Part shown: positions 29,931-39,811 of the stretch, piece by piece
How positions within the stretch are numbered: the stretch's first letter is position 1
Layout: each line of letters starts with the position of its first letter
DNA from: Homarus americanus
Lineage: Eukaryota > Arthropoda > Malacostraca > Decapoda > Nephropidae
Assembly (NCBI RefSeq): GCF_018991925.1
Contig: NW_024737042.1
Location: 19,003,789 to 19,067,788 of the forward strand
Direction of reading: 5' to 3'
Length of the DNA: 64,000 nucleotides
The notes under the pieces: generated by a model
What the model was told of the DNA's origin: nothing
Seen by the model: the letters and a program-made list of their open reading frames with translations, nothing else
Databases searched by the model: none
Position numbers and translations under genes: made by a program

Positions 29931-32220
29931 AGAACATAAGAAGATAAGAAAATAGGAAGTCTGCAATAGGCCGGTTAGCCAGTGCATGGCAGCTCCTGTC
30001 GAGAGTTACTACCACTCTCTATCATCCATGAATCTATCTAGCCTCCGTTCAAAATTTTCCAACATTCCAGCACTTAATACAAAGTTGCTAAGCTTGTTCC
30101 ACTCGTCCACCACCCTATTTGTGAACCAGTTCCTTCCTATCTCCCTCTTAAACTTAAATCTGTTGCTACGATTACTATCCTGCTAGGACATTATAAGTAT
30201 ATCTCCTTTATTGATTCCTTTCACCCACATAAATACTTCTATCATATCTCCCCGCACTCTTCGTCTTTCTAGGGAATGCAGTTTTGTTTCTTTAATCTAT
30301 CTTGATATGGAAGGTTTCTAAGTCCTGGAATCATTTTTGTCATTCTTCGCTGCACCGTCTCCAGTGAATTGATACCCATTCTATAATAAGGGCACCAGAA
30401 CTGAGCAGCATAATCGAGGTGCGGCCTGACTAGCGCAAGATATAGTTGCAATATGACCTCTGCATTATTATTACTTACAATTCTAGATATAAAACCTCAC
30501 ACTCTGTTTGCCTTATTTCGAACATTAACGCACTGTTTTCTAGGCCGTAAGTCCAGCCTTACAAATACACATAAGTCTCTTTCACAAGTCGACTTCTCTA
30601 GGTTGATGTTGTTAAGGCTGTATACATTGACAGTATTTGTTCTTCCAATATTAAGTACGCTGCACTTGCTGGTGTTCAATTGCGTTTGCCATTTTTCTGA
30701 CCACTCCTGCAGTTTATTTAAATCCTCCTGTAGTGCATTTGTATCCTGCCCTAAATTAATCTGCCGCCCTATTTTGGTGTCATCAGCAAACTTGCTTATG
30801 TCAATGCTGATCCAAGTATCTAGATCGTTTATGTAGATTATGAACAAGAGTGGGCCCCGTACAGACCCCTGGGGAATTCCACTGGTTACACAGCCACACT
30901 TCTGTGTTCTATTGGTGAGCCATGATTTTATCCAATTTAAAACTTTCCGCTCGATACCATGAGCCTTAACTTTTATCAGAAGCCTCTGATGCGGTACTCT
31001 GTCAAACACTTTTCTAAAGTCTAAGTAAATAACACCGTAATTTTCGTCATTATCTACTATCTCGAAGACTTTCCTAATGAACATCAGAAGATTTGTTAGA
31101 CAAGATTTTTACCTTTTTAAACCCATGTTGAGAGTCGTATATTAATTTGTTTTTCTCTAAATGCGATCGGATGCTATTTGCTATAATTTATTCAAGAAAT
31201 TTCCCCACTACTGACGTCAAACTAATCGGCTGAAAATTTGACGCTGATGCTCTGTCTCCCTTTTTGAATATGGGTACTACATTTGACTGTTTCCACAAGT
31301 CTGGCACAACTTCCGTGTCTAATGATTTTGTAAATAAATTTACGAGGGATCCACTAATCTGTTCCTTACACTCTTTCAAAACACGAGGGAAAATTTCATC
31401 CGGCCGTGGGGATTTTGTCTCTTTAATTTATTTATCTTCTTAAGAACATCCTCTTTTCTGATAGTGAAATTCTTTTCTTTCTCTTCTTCATTTCCCCTAA
31501 ATATCAGTTCCACCTCTGACATTTCCTATGGAATTTCTTCTGTGAAAATTGTTAAGAAGTACCTGTTTAATGCTTTCCTTATTTTCTCATTATCATCGAT
31601 CACTTCCCCTCTCTCTGACTTTAAAGGTCCCACTTTATCTTTGACCTTTGTCCAATATATCTGGAAAAATCCCTTGGGATTCTCCTTAGATTCGCTTGCT
31701 ATCCTGATTTTGTATTCCTTCTTTGCCTTTTTACATTTTTCCTAACATTTCTAGATAGTTCAGTATACCCATTTCTGATATGCTCCTCCCCTTTCTTTAT
31801 TCTCATGTCATGTTAAGCGTTTTGGTCATACACCTTGGCTCATTCTTATTTGACTTAATTTTTCTGTATGGTATATTTTGTTCTTGTGCTTTACGTAGTA
31901 TACTAGTGAATATATTATAGTCATGTTCAATTGTTGTGTCGCCGATGATCTCACCCGTTCCTACCGGGGACTGACCTGACTGTTCCCAGGCGACCTCACC
32001 TAGGTACCTTCTTAACCCCTCATAATCCGCCGATCGAAAGTTTGGGATTCTGACAATATTGTCATTGATTTTCGTTTCCCAATTTAGGGTGAACCTGATT
32101 TCTTTGTGATCACTGTTCCTTAGTTCTTCCCCTATTGTGATATAATTGATAATATTTTTATTATTTTGTTAATACTAGGTCTAATATATTGTCACCTCTG
32201 GTAGGTTAAGTCCAGCCACT
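29931..32220 (-). pseudogene. CR1-like LINE, endonuclease end through RT to 3' end
   Basis: Minus-strand CR1 family distinct from the one at 3684. From high to low: end of the endonuclease near 32200 (RGDNILD), linker, RT start 31188-31379 (VVPIFKKGDRASASNFQPIS), RT core 30497-31084 with [39 protein letters not shown] and the catalytic FADDTKIG, then the post-RT region 30269-30451 (RPHLDYAAQFWCPYYRMGIN). The 3' end on the minus strand reads TTTTCTTATCTTCTTATGTT. 5'-truncated, with a few frameshifts; the RT core itself is open for 195 codons with YADD-type residues intact. Confidence 0.88.
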
Positions 32221-32747
32221 GTTGTCAGGTTATGTGGGATTTTGTCTTCTAGCCGTCAGCGCTGGGAACTGCATTTGTGAAGAACATTGAATTGGATATT
32301 TATCGGGTACTTGTTTATGTCATGGTGTTCCTGGCAGTGGGGTGGTATGAAGGACATTGTCGAGATGTGTGTGACGGTAGATGGCCTCGGGATAAGGCCA
32401 ACCTGAGACGGGCTAAGTAAGTTGCCTGGGAATTCGGTTTATTTAACAGAGATAATGACGGTAACCATGGACTAGGGCAAACTTTAGACAGGCAGGTGGT
32501 ATCAGTGACTAGAATAGTTTGCTTATGACTAGTAGTAACTGTGGCCATGAAGCTCGAGACCCATGGCCATGTTATAGGGCCATTTGAACTCAGGTGATAC
32601 GATCTGTTATGGAGTAGAGCCAGCATGTGGTGTGGTGTCATCTGGTATGGTTCTTTAGTCTATGTCACACGAATTGGCAGGTTCATTTGAGAGAAATACC
32701 CAGCGTGTGTTGTGTCATGTCGACCTCTCTAGCTCAGTCATAAGGCA
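32221..32747. other. no recognised gene
   Basis: About 520 bp with no motif. A 108-codon minus reading frame (32315-32641) has unremarkable composition and no recognisable domain. Confidence 0.55.
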
Positions 32748-33018
32748 TATCCAACCAGGAGCGAACTCGTAACAATGGTTTTAAATTAGACAAATTTAGA
32801 TTTAGACGTGATATCGGTAAACACTGGTTTGGAAACAGAGTAGTGGATGAATGGAACAAGTTACCAAATTTCATCATTAACTCGAATACGCTGAATTGCT
32901 TCAAACATAGGTTGGATGCTCATATGAGCAATAGGGGTTGGGTGTAAACGGGACTGCCCAGTATGGGCCAATAGGCCCGCTGCAGTTTCCTCCATTCTTA
33001 TGTTCTTATGTTCTTATA
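32748..33018 (+). mobile_element. CR1 3'-end fragment
   Basis: 271-bp 5'-truncated copy of the CR1 family at 3684: SNQERTRNNGFKLDKFRFR-type coding end, the 3' UTR (GGGACTGCCCAGTATGGGCC, AATAGGCCCGCTGCAG) and the tail TTCTTATGTTCTTATGTTCT. Extreme 5' truncation is typical of CR1 insertions. Confidence 0.92.
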
Positions 33019-33117
33019 TTTTCCCCGCACCCCGGCAACCCATGATGCTTCTACCAAGAACATTAAGTTCAGTTTATAGACTCGTTCAGTCCCTTGATAG
33101 ACTAATTGGACGTTAGT

Positions 33118-33661
33118 ACAGTCAGGGACAGGGCTGACAAGGAAGGTATAAAAACTTTAATTGTTGGTGACTCACAGGTAAGGTACATGGAAAGGGCTTT
33201 TTGTGGTAAAAATGAAAATAGGATGAGGGTGTGTTTTGCCAAGAGCTGGGGTGGTGGATATAATTGACAGGATGGACAATATCTTGTCTGGTAATGGGAA
33301 CAAACCCATTATCTGCTTCAGTGCAAGAGGCAATGATATTGGCCGGTGTAGGAGCGAGGAGCTTCTTGATAAGTTCAAGGCAGCTATAGATCGTATTAGG
33401 ACTAAGGGAGGGATCCCTATCATATGCGGTGTCCTGCCTAGAAGGAGAGTTGGCAGTGAATGGTTGTCAAGGGCAGTTGGTGTCAACGACCGTCTTGACA
33501 GATATTGCAAGTCAATATCAGTCCCATTCGTTGACAACTGGGACAACTTCTACGGCAGAAAGGACCTTTATGCTAGGGATGGGGTACACATGTCTCGGGA
33601 TGGGGTGGCAAACCTAGCGGGGTCTCTAGAAAGGCAGTTCAAAAGATATCGAAGTCTTTAA
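33118..33661 (+). pseudogene. CR1 ORF1, SGNH-type esterase
   Basis: CR1-group ORF1 proteins carry an SGNH hydrolase domain of uncertain role in retrotransposition. Here block I is LIVGDSQVRYMERA (catalytic Ser of GDS, near 33165), block III is SARGNDIG (near 33325) and block V is RDGVHMSRDG (Asp and His, near 33575), so the Ser-Asp-His set is present. One extra base near 33237 separates block I (frame ending RMRVCFAK) from the rest (PRAGVVDIIDRMD, 33236-33661). The plant homeodomain-like N-terminus seen in some CR1 ORF1s is absent, because the copy is 5'-truncated or diverged there. Confidence 0.8.
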
Positions 33662-33677
33662 ACTGCTAGGGGAACAT

Positions 33678-34292
33678 GTGAGCACGAGGGTGGAGGAGTC
33701 TGCAGTGGGAGCAGGTAAACAAAGTAAAAGGCTACAGGGAAATAGTGTTAGGAATGATAACAAAGCTAAATTAGACAGCGAGTTAAGACCTAAACGCAGT
33801 AAAGGGAGGACTCAGAACACGACTAACTTAAATGTCTACTACGCGAACAGTAGTAGTATGAGAAACAAAATGGATGATAATAGGGCCTGGGTATGTACCG
33901 AAAAAATCGATATAATAGCATACACTGAAACATGGATCAACCTAGACTCACGTGAGTTACCTGTCCAATACCAAATTGCGGGTTATAAATTGTTCCATAC
34001 CGACAGGCAGACCAGGAAAGGAGGCGGAGTAGCAATCTATGTCAGGGATAATCTGAAGTGTGAAATAAACAAGGAAATAAAAACCGAGCGGAATACAGAA
34101 ACAATTTGGATCGAATTAATCGACGGTAGGGAAAAATTAATCACAGGAGTAATATATAGACCTCCCAATCTTGATAGAGTTAATGAGCGACTTATCTGGG
34201 ATGAAATGCGCAGGGCTTCCATACACAACAAAGTCTGTATAGTAGACGACTTTAACCTTGGGCAAATAGATTGGACTGACCTTAAGGGGTAA
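33678..34292 (+). pseudogene. CR1 ORF2 N-terminus, APE endonuclease
   Basis: Open for 204 codons, beginning 16 bp after ORF1. Signature segments: LNVYYANSSSMRNKMD, IIAYTETWIN (catalytic Glu), RKGGGVAIYVRDNL, GVIYRPPN, DDFNLGQIDWTDL (Asp/Asn of the GDFN block; here DDFN, Gly replaced by Asp). APE endonucleases nick the target for TPRT. After LKG an internal deletion joins directly to the linker region (34300-34552: KTNPKGFYQMYQTKTR, FSTVFTTENLNMIPEAP), so the C-terminal half of the endonuclease is lost. Confidence 0.85.
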
Positions 34293-34552
34293 CTCAGAAT
34301 CAGAGGATTATCTCGAAAGAGAGGCGAAGACAAACCCCAAGGGATTCTATCAAATGTATCAAACGAAAACACGAGAAAAGATTGGATCAATACAATCAGA
34401 TACTGGCGAGCTAACTGATAACGATGGAGAAATCAGCAATAATCTGAATAAATATTTTTCAACAGTTTTCACCACAGAAAATTTAAACATGATACCCGAG
34501 GCACCGACTCTATTCAGAGATAGCGAAGAAAACAAATTAAGCGAGATAGTAG
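34293..34552 (+). pseudogene. CR1 ORF2 linker region
   Basis: Continues the CR1 after an internal deletion: GFYQMYQTKTREKIGSIQSD and NNLNKYFSTVFTTENLNMIP, the linker that precedes RT. It ends where the LTR retrotransposon starts. Confidence 0.8.
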
Positions 34553-35133
34553 TCTTACGAGTTGGGGATTTAGAATATAGTTAAAAGTCTACCCAGATCC
34601 CAACAGGCAACAACAATAAAAAAACAAAGACAATCTGACTATAAAAGGGTAGACAAAGGATGAGAGTTTTTGTTGTGTATAATAAAGTACCATAAATTCC
34701 TTAACAAAATATTCAGCTTTCTATAATTTACCCTTAACCATACTTAACCTAAACATTAACAGTATATACATATTTATACAACAATTTTGAAGCAAGTGGA
34801 CGCGGAGAGGCAATGTAAGATTACAAATACTTAAGTGCGGAGCTGAGATGGCTGACGAGTAAGGTATAGTATTGTCGAAGACGGTAGGTAGTCACTGTGC
34901 CTTAGGTTTCCAGGATAGGTGATCCTGTGGTCACTTCCCAGAGTGAACTCAACTCTCCTCGAACTGGAGCTGACGAAGAAGACTTGGAGGAGGTGACGCA
35001 ACAACCAGGATATGGAGAAGAGAAACCCCGGAGTGGTAACTAAGAGTAGTCATACTCGGGTTTCGTCCCTAGATGGCGTTGCTCGTGGTGCTGGGTAGGT
35101 AGATCAGGACAATAGATGGCGTGGTTCGTAACA
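34553..35133 (-). repeat. 3' LTR of Gypsy element
   Basis: 581 bp. The terminus at 34553 reads TCTTACGAG where the other LTR has TGTTACGAG; the inner end at 35133 is CGTAACA on the plus strand. Roughly 90-95% similar by eye to the other LTR, indicating an old insertion. Confidence 0.9.
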
Positions 35134-35158
35134 CACCCCCCCTCCAAAGACCTCCATA
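35134..35158 (-). other. polypurine tract
   Basis: Minus strand reads GGTCTTTGGAGGGGGGGTG immediately before the LTR start TGTTACGAACC. It primes plus-strand DNA synthesis in LTR retrotransposons. Confidence 0.75.
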
Positions 35159-35179
35159 GCGCGGGCGCGAAGGAGGTGA

Positions 35180-36862
35180 TCACCTGGTGCGTCTGGAGAG
35201 TAGCTGCTGCATTTCCACTGGAGCTCGGGATAAGGAGTCCACAATCAGGTTGTCCACCCCCTTTATGTGCCGGACTTGTAGATTATAGGGCTGGGTGAGG
35301 AGAGCCCAGCGGAGGATTCGCTGGTTGGAGGTCTTGTTGGTTTGGCTGAACGTGAGTGGGTTATGGTCGGTGAAGACTAGGGTTGTTTGTGGGCAAGACT
35401 GGAGGTAACATTCAAACTTCTTTATTGCCAACACCAGAGCCAGGGCCTCCTTCTCTATGGTCGAGTAGTTGGTCTGATGTTTTTTTAACTTGGCGGAGTA
35501 GTATGCCACAGGGTGAAGGACATCAGTGGTTGGGTCGGGTTGTAGGAGCACAGCCCCCACTCCGACACCGCTAGCGTCGATTTGCAGATGGAAGGGCAAG
35601 GTGTAGTCAGGGGGGTGGACTGCAGGCTTGGAGGCAAGGAAGGCTTTGAGGCGGTGGAAAGACTGGTCGCACCTCTGGTTCGAGATGTAAGGTACCGCAG
35701 AACTGGTAAGGTCTGTGAGGGGTCCGGCCACGCTGGAGAAGTTACTGCAGAACCGACGGTAGTAGCCGCACATCCCCAGGAAGCGCATGAGTTCCTTCCT
35801 CGTCCTTGGAGTGGGGAAGGACAAGATGGCTTTAACATTTGCGTCCTTGGGTCTCACCATACCATGCCCAACGATATGTCCCAGGTAAGTCACTGAGGCC
35901 CGGCCAAAAGCAGATTTAGCCAGGTTTATGGTGAATCCAGTCTCTTGCAGTCGTGCGAACAGTATCTCCAAACGCACCAGATGTTCGTCCCAGCCGTCCG
36001 ACACCACCACCAGGTCATCCAGGTAGGCGAACGTCCCACCTAGGTCCTGAATCAGGTGATTGATTGCCCTCTGGAATGTGGCCGGAGCATTAGAAAAGCC
36101 AAACGCCATAACCAAATATTGAAAAAGACCAAATGGAGTTATAAATGCTGAGATTATTTTTGCCCTATCCGTGAGTCCCACTTGATAATATCCTTTCAAC
36201 ATGTCCACCGTACTGATAAATTTTGCACAGCCTATGCTGTCTATTATATCTTCAATCAAAGGTAAAGGGTAGGAGTCTGAGACAGTGACCTGGTTCACTT
36301 TACGATAATCGGTACAGAAACGAAAAGTGCTATCGGGTTTTGGAATGAGAAGGCAAGGTGAAGCCCAGGGGGAGGTACTAGGCTCAGCTAAGTTATGTTT
36401 TAACAAATAATCTGCCTCCTTTTTCATAATCTCTCTTTTTTGTGGATTTAGTCGATATGCTGATTGCCTAATGGGTTGTACATCATCTGAGATTAGCTTA
36501 ATATCATGTTTAAGTATGTTGCAAAACCCTGGGAGGTCTGACGTGACTTTAGGAAATGTTGATAATAACTTAGTGAGATCTTTTGCTGGAGATGGATTCA
36601 AAACAGAAAAATACTCATCCAAGTTGTTGAGTATGTGACTGTTAGCAGGGTTTTCTTTAGGTAGAGGGAAGTCTAAATTCTCCAATAGATCCATGTCATC
36701 GGTCTCCGGCTCCGGCCCTGACAAAACCGTATGCAATACAGGTAAGCTTATAGCCTCTGGGATGTCTTCCTCTGACTGCCTGGAATGGTAAAGTTTCAAG
36801 AGATTAATGTGAACAAGTTGTGAATCTTTTCTGCGATCAGGAGTATGGACTAATAGTTGAGG
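35180..36862 (-). CDS. Gypsy pol: integrase C-terminus, RT, RNase H
   Basis: One open frame of more than 540 codons. It starts within the last lines of an integrase (VHTPDRRKDSQLVHINLLK, 36800-36862, like the GPY/F module end), with no ATG at the start. RT follows: ASPCLLIPKPDSTFRFCTDY, STVDMLKGYYQVGL (first Asp), FGFSNAPATFQRAINHL, then catalytic TFAYLDDLVVVS (YLDD, near 36025), YLGHIVGHGMVRP and RFLGMCGYYRRFCSNF. RNase H: LQIDASGVGVGAVLLQ, IEKEALALVLAI, VFTDHNPLTF, and GVDNLIVDSLSRAP. The stop lies 22 bp before the PPT, so nothing follows RNase H. All RT and RNase H catalytic residues appear intact; this is the best preserved reading frame of the window after 53705-54988. Confidence 0.92.
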   Translation of the reverse strand, partial: PQLLVHTPDRRKDSQLVHINLLKLYHSRQSEEDIPEAISLPVLHTVLSGPEPETDDMDLLENLDFPLPKENPANSHILNNLDEYFSVLNPSPAKDLTKLLSTFPKVTSDLPGFCNILKHDIKLISDDVQPIRQSAYRLNPQKREIMKKEADYLLKHNLAEPSTSPWASPCLLIPKPDSTFRFCTDYRKVNQVTVSDSYPLPLIEDIIDSIGCAKFISTVDMLKGYYQVGLTDRAKIISAFITPFGLFQYLVMAFGFSNAPATFQRAINHLIQDLGGTFAYLDDLVVVSDGWDEHLVRLEILFARLQETGFTINLAKSAFGRASVTYLGHIVGHGMVRPKDANVKAILSFPTPRTRKELMRFLGMCGYYRRFCSNFSSVAGPLTDLTSSAVPYISNQRCDQSFHRLKAFLASKPAVHPPDYTLPFHLQIDASGVGVGAVLLQPDPTTDVLHPVAYYSAKLKKHQTNYSTIEKEALALVLAIKKFECYLQSCPQTTLVFTDHNPLTFSQTNKTSNQRILRWALLTQPYNLQVRHIKGVDNLIVDSLSRAPVEMQQLLSRRTR

Positions 36863-37461
36863 AAAGATAGTTTATTAGCATTGATTTGAAAGTTTTGATG
36901 GAACCGTTCCAAGCAACCTTGGGATTGTGGGTGGTAAGCCGAAGATGTACAATGGTCCACACTGAGGTCTTTCATCACCTGTTTGAACAAAGATGGATCA
37001 GATTGTTGGGCTTTAATGAGCTCATCCTTTCTAATGGTCTTATGGTACGGATCTTCTGTGGATAGGAAGATATTGGAGGTGGTTTTAGATGAAGAGGGCC
37101 CATTTCGCACACTCTGTGACCTGGTGACAGCACAAGATGGGAAAAGGTGAGGAATAGTTTCTTCAAGGTCAGTGGTGGAGTTGACAGGTAAGGGAGAGTC
37201 GACTGTCGTTATGTTGGGAACCACTAGATCTCCTACCAAGTCATTACCCAATAATAAATGAATGCCGCTCACAGGCATTGGATCTTTCCTAATGGCTACT
37301 TGCACTTCCCCAGTAATCAAGGGACATTGGAGGTGCACTTTAGCTAAGGGATAGGAAGAATGGGATGAGAGATCTGAAATTAGAACACTCATTAGTAAAT
37401 GCGGTAGATATATCAGGAATGACGTTAAACAGGAGGATAGATCGTGCTGCGCCCGTATCAC
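36850..37461 (-). pseudogene. Gypsy protease C-terminus fused to integrase fragment
   Basis: Contains the end of the protease (GIHLLLGNDLVGDLVVPN), a linker (VTRSQSVRNG, then IRKDELIKAQQSDPSLF), and, without a break, VMKDLSVDHCTSSAYHPQSQ with GCLERFHQNF. The last piece is the C-terminal part of the integrase core with the catalytic Glu of the DDE triad. Integrase zinc finger, first two Asp residues and most of the C-terminal domain are missing. The order protease-integrase-RT is therefore seen directly. Confidence 0.85.
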
Positions 37462-37905
37462 GTAGTATACGAATAGGGAAAGAACGAGACCCCTCTATGA
37501 TTGAAATTTTTCCCTCATAGGTGAATGAAGAGAAGAGATCCTGATGGGACCTTTCCACATTGGTGGTTGCTATTGGTTTGAATTTGGGATCCAGGGAACT
37601 ACTTTTAGCAGTTCGACACTTTGGGTGTTTACAAGACTGGATCGTATTGCCTGGGTTTTTACAGTAAGAACAATAAAACTTGGTTGCATCAGGGGGGGTA
37701 GGTGTGGGACCTTTCGACCTACCACTCACGTCCCCTAGGTTATCATCAGAGGAGGACCTAACATGCCGGAAAGTACCACGTTCCCTACGGCACAGTGACT
37801 CCACCAGCAAGGCGTACGCATCAGCCAGCTCAGCCGCACGCCCTAAATTAACCTCTCCACGCTCCTCCACATGCTTCAAGATGTGAAATGGTATCTTGCT
37901 CTTCC
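37340..37905 (-). pseudogene. Gypsy gag remnant, zinc knuckle and protease
   Basis: Minus frame 37340-37879: HVEERGEVNLGRAAELADAY (gag capsid end), a knuckle CSYCKNPGNTIQSC in which the usual His of CCHC is Asn, then ILRDTGAARSILL, the aspartic protease active site (DTG). A gag start-like MATSGFVKLGSPVGVEEQ lies just upstream in another frame (about 37900-37955), so most of gag is deleted between them. Confidence 0.8.
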
Positions 37906-38124
37906 ACTCCTACAGGACTACCAAGTTTAACAAATCCTGAGGTGGCCATTAAGAAAACCTAGATAAATTAATTAATGGTCAAAAGATAAGATAAGTGGAT
38001 TACCCTAGAAAATATCACGGCAGTGGATAACCAGAAAGTCCCAGAAACTAACCAAGTTATACCTAGGGAAATTACACTTATGAATATTGTTCTTCTGATA
38101 AAATCCTTAGATAAGGATAAGAGA

Positions 38125-38313
38125 CTTGAAAGAGGAAAGGCGTATTACGGCATTAATATAAAGATCTGGATTAACAACCCTTAGATACTTGAAACAGGAA
38201 GGGCGTATTACGGCATTTATATATAGATCCGGATTAACAACCCTGATATACTTGAAACAGGAAGGGCGTATTACGGCATTAATATAAAGATCCGGATTAA
38301 CAACCCTTGAGTT
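38125..38313. repeat. 3 x 63-bp repeats in Gypsy untranslated region
   Basis: Three units starting CTTGAAAGAGGAAAGGCGTA (38125), CTTGAAACAGGAAGGGCGTA (38188) and the same at 38251, each exactly 63 bp, in the leader between PBS and gag. Confidence 0.9.
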
Positions 38314-38713
38314 ACTTGATTATTGACCCCGAATGAGATAATGAGAAGAACAATAATTGAGGCTTTATAATTATGGGGTCCTGGTAGAGCGGGGCGTCCC
38401 AAGATATCACTTCACCCTAAACTAGTGACTATAGAACAGCCTAATCTGGAGTGAGGGTACGGCATTAAACAGATCCGGATTCTTCCCTACACTCGATAAG
38501 ACTTACTACACGACTGCCACTTGTAATAACAGGTAAGCCTTATTACACTTGGAACCTAATATCCTACGTTTGTCACTCTTACTGTACGGCAATACCAATA
38601 TATGCACACACATATGAAGGAAACTTTAAACCACCGTAAAGCAATTGTGAACAGAAGTGACTGGGAGGAATAATTAACAAGAAGTAAAAAGGGAGGAAGA
38701 AATATGGCACTTA

Positions 38714-38739
38714 AGGTTCGAGTCCTGTCACGGTCGCCA
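38714..38739 (-). other. primer binding site, tRNA-Arg type
   Basis: Minus strand after the 5' LTR end (TAACA) and AA reads TGGCGACCGTGACAGGACTC. Its complement is the 3' end of an arginine tRNA (…GGTTCGAGTCCTGTCACGGTCG plus CCA with one base shared). Arginine-tRNA priming is known from the 412/mdg1 group; tRNA identity is from memory of the insect gene. Confidence 0.72.
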
Positions 38740-38741
38740 TT

Positions 38742-39331
38742 TGTTACGAGTTGGGGATTTAGAATATAGTTAAAAGTCTACCCAGATCCCACCAGACAAC
38801 AAAAAAACAAAAACAAAGACAATCGGACTATAAAAGGGTAGACAAAGGATGCGAGTTTTTGTTGTGTATAATAAAGTACCACAAATTCCTTAACAAAATA
38901 TTCAGCTTCCTATAAATTACCCTTAACCATACTTAACCTAAACATTAACAGTATATACATATTAATACAACATAAAACAATAGTGAAGCAAGGTGGAGGT
39001 GGGAGAGGCAATACAAGATTACAAATACTTAAGTGAGGAGCTGAGATGGCTGACGAGTAAGGCTGAGTATTGTAGAAGACGGTAGGTAGTCACTGTGCCG
39101 TAGGTTTCCAGGATAGGTGATCCTGTGGTCACTTCCCAGAGCCAAGTGCTCTCTCCTCGAATTGGAGCTCACAAAGAAGACTGGGAGGAAGTGACGCAAC
39201 ATCCAGGATATGGAGAAGGGAAACCCCGGAATGGTAACTAAGACGAGTCATACTCGTGTCTCGTCCCTAGATGGCGTTGCTCGTGGTGCTGGGCAGGTAG
39301 ATCATGACAATCGGTGGAGGGGTTCGTAACA
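38742..39331 (-). repeat. 5' LTR of Gypsy element
   Basis: 590 bp, plus-strand ends TGTTACGAGTTGG and GGTTCGTAACA, TG...CA type. Confidence 0.92.
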
Positions 39332-39811
39332 GTATTCTAGAATGGATATAGAATCCTTGGAAAGAATTCAGAGGGGAATGACAAGGCTAATCCCGGGCAT
39401 TAGCAACCTTGAGTACAGAGACAGGTTAAAGCATCTTAATTTGCACTCCCATGAGAGACGTAGAGTGAGAGGCGATATGATAGAGGTTTATAAATGGAAG
39501 TCAGGGCTGAACAAAGGGGACATTACAAAGGTACTCAAACTATCCAACCAGGAGCGAACTCGTAACAATGCTTTTAAATTAGACAAATTTAGATTTAGGC
39601 GCGAAATAGGTAAACACTGGTTTGGTAACAGAGTAGTGGATGAATGGAACAAGTTACCAATAATCATCATTAACTCGAATACGCTGGATAGCTTCAAACA
39701 TAGGTTGGATGCTCATATGAGCAATAGGGGTAGGGTGTAAATGGGACTGCCCAGTATGGGCCAAAAGGCCCTCTGCAGTTTCCTCCATTCATAAGTTCTT
39801 ATGTTCTTATG
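39332..39811 (+). mobile_element. CR1 3' end beyond the Gypsy insertion
   Basis: Encodes MDIESLERIQRGMTRLIPGI, WNKLPIIIINSNTLDSF and the C-terminal AHMSNRGRV, stop, then the CR1 3' UTR (GGGACTGCCCAGTATGGGCC) and TTCTTATGTTCTTATG tail. Continues the CR1 of 33118-34552 after the LTR element, but about 1.2 kb of RT is missing between the two, so either a deletion accompanied the insertion or these are two different copies. Confidence 0.88.

Larger units (their letters stand above)
34553..39331 (-). mobile_element. Ty3/Gypsy LTR retrotransposon, Gmr1-like order, internally deleted
   Basis: 4.8-kb element on the minus strand with two LTRs of 581 and 590 bp (TGTTACGA...CGTAACA ends), a purine-rich tract next to one LTR, and a PBS matching the 3' end of a tRNA-Arg next to the other. 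The coding remnants run gag piece, zinc knuckle, protease, integrase piece, RT, RNase H, then PPT. Integrase before RT is the arrangement of Gmr1-like elements, not of ordinary Ty3/Gypsy. Gag and integrase are largely deleted, so this copy cannot be autonomous. No clean target duplication is visible (GTAG versus GTAT). Confidence 0.88.

Noticed and set aside
32315..32641. 108-codon minus-strand gene
   Set aside because: No motif, no neighbour support, ordinary chance length for this composition.
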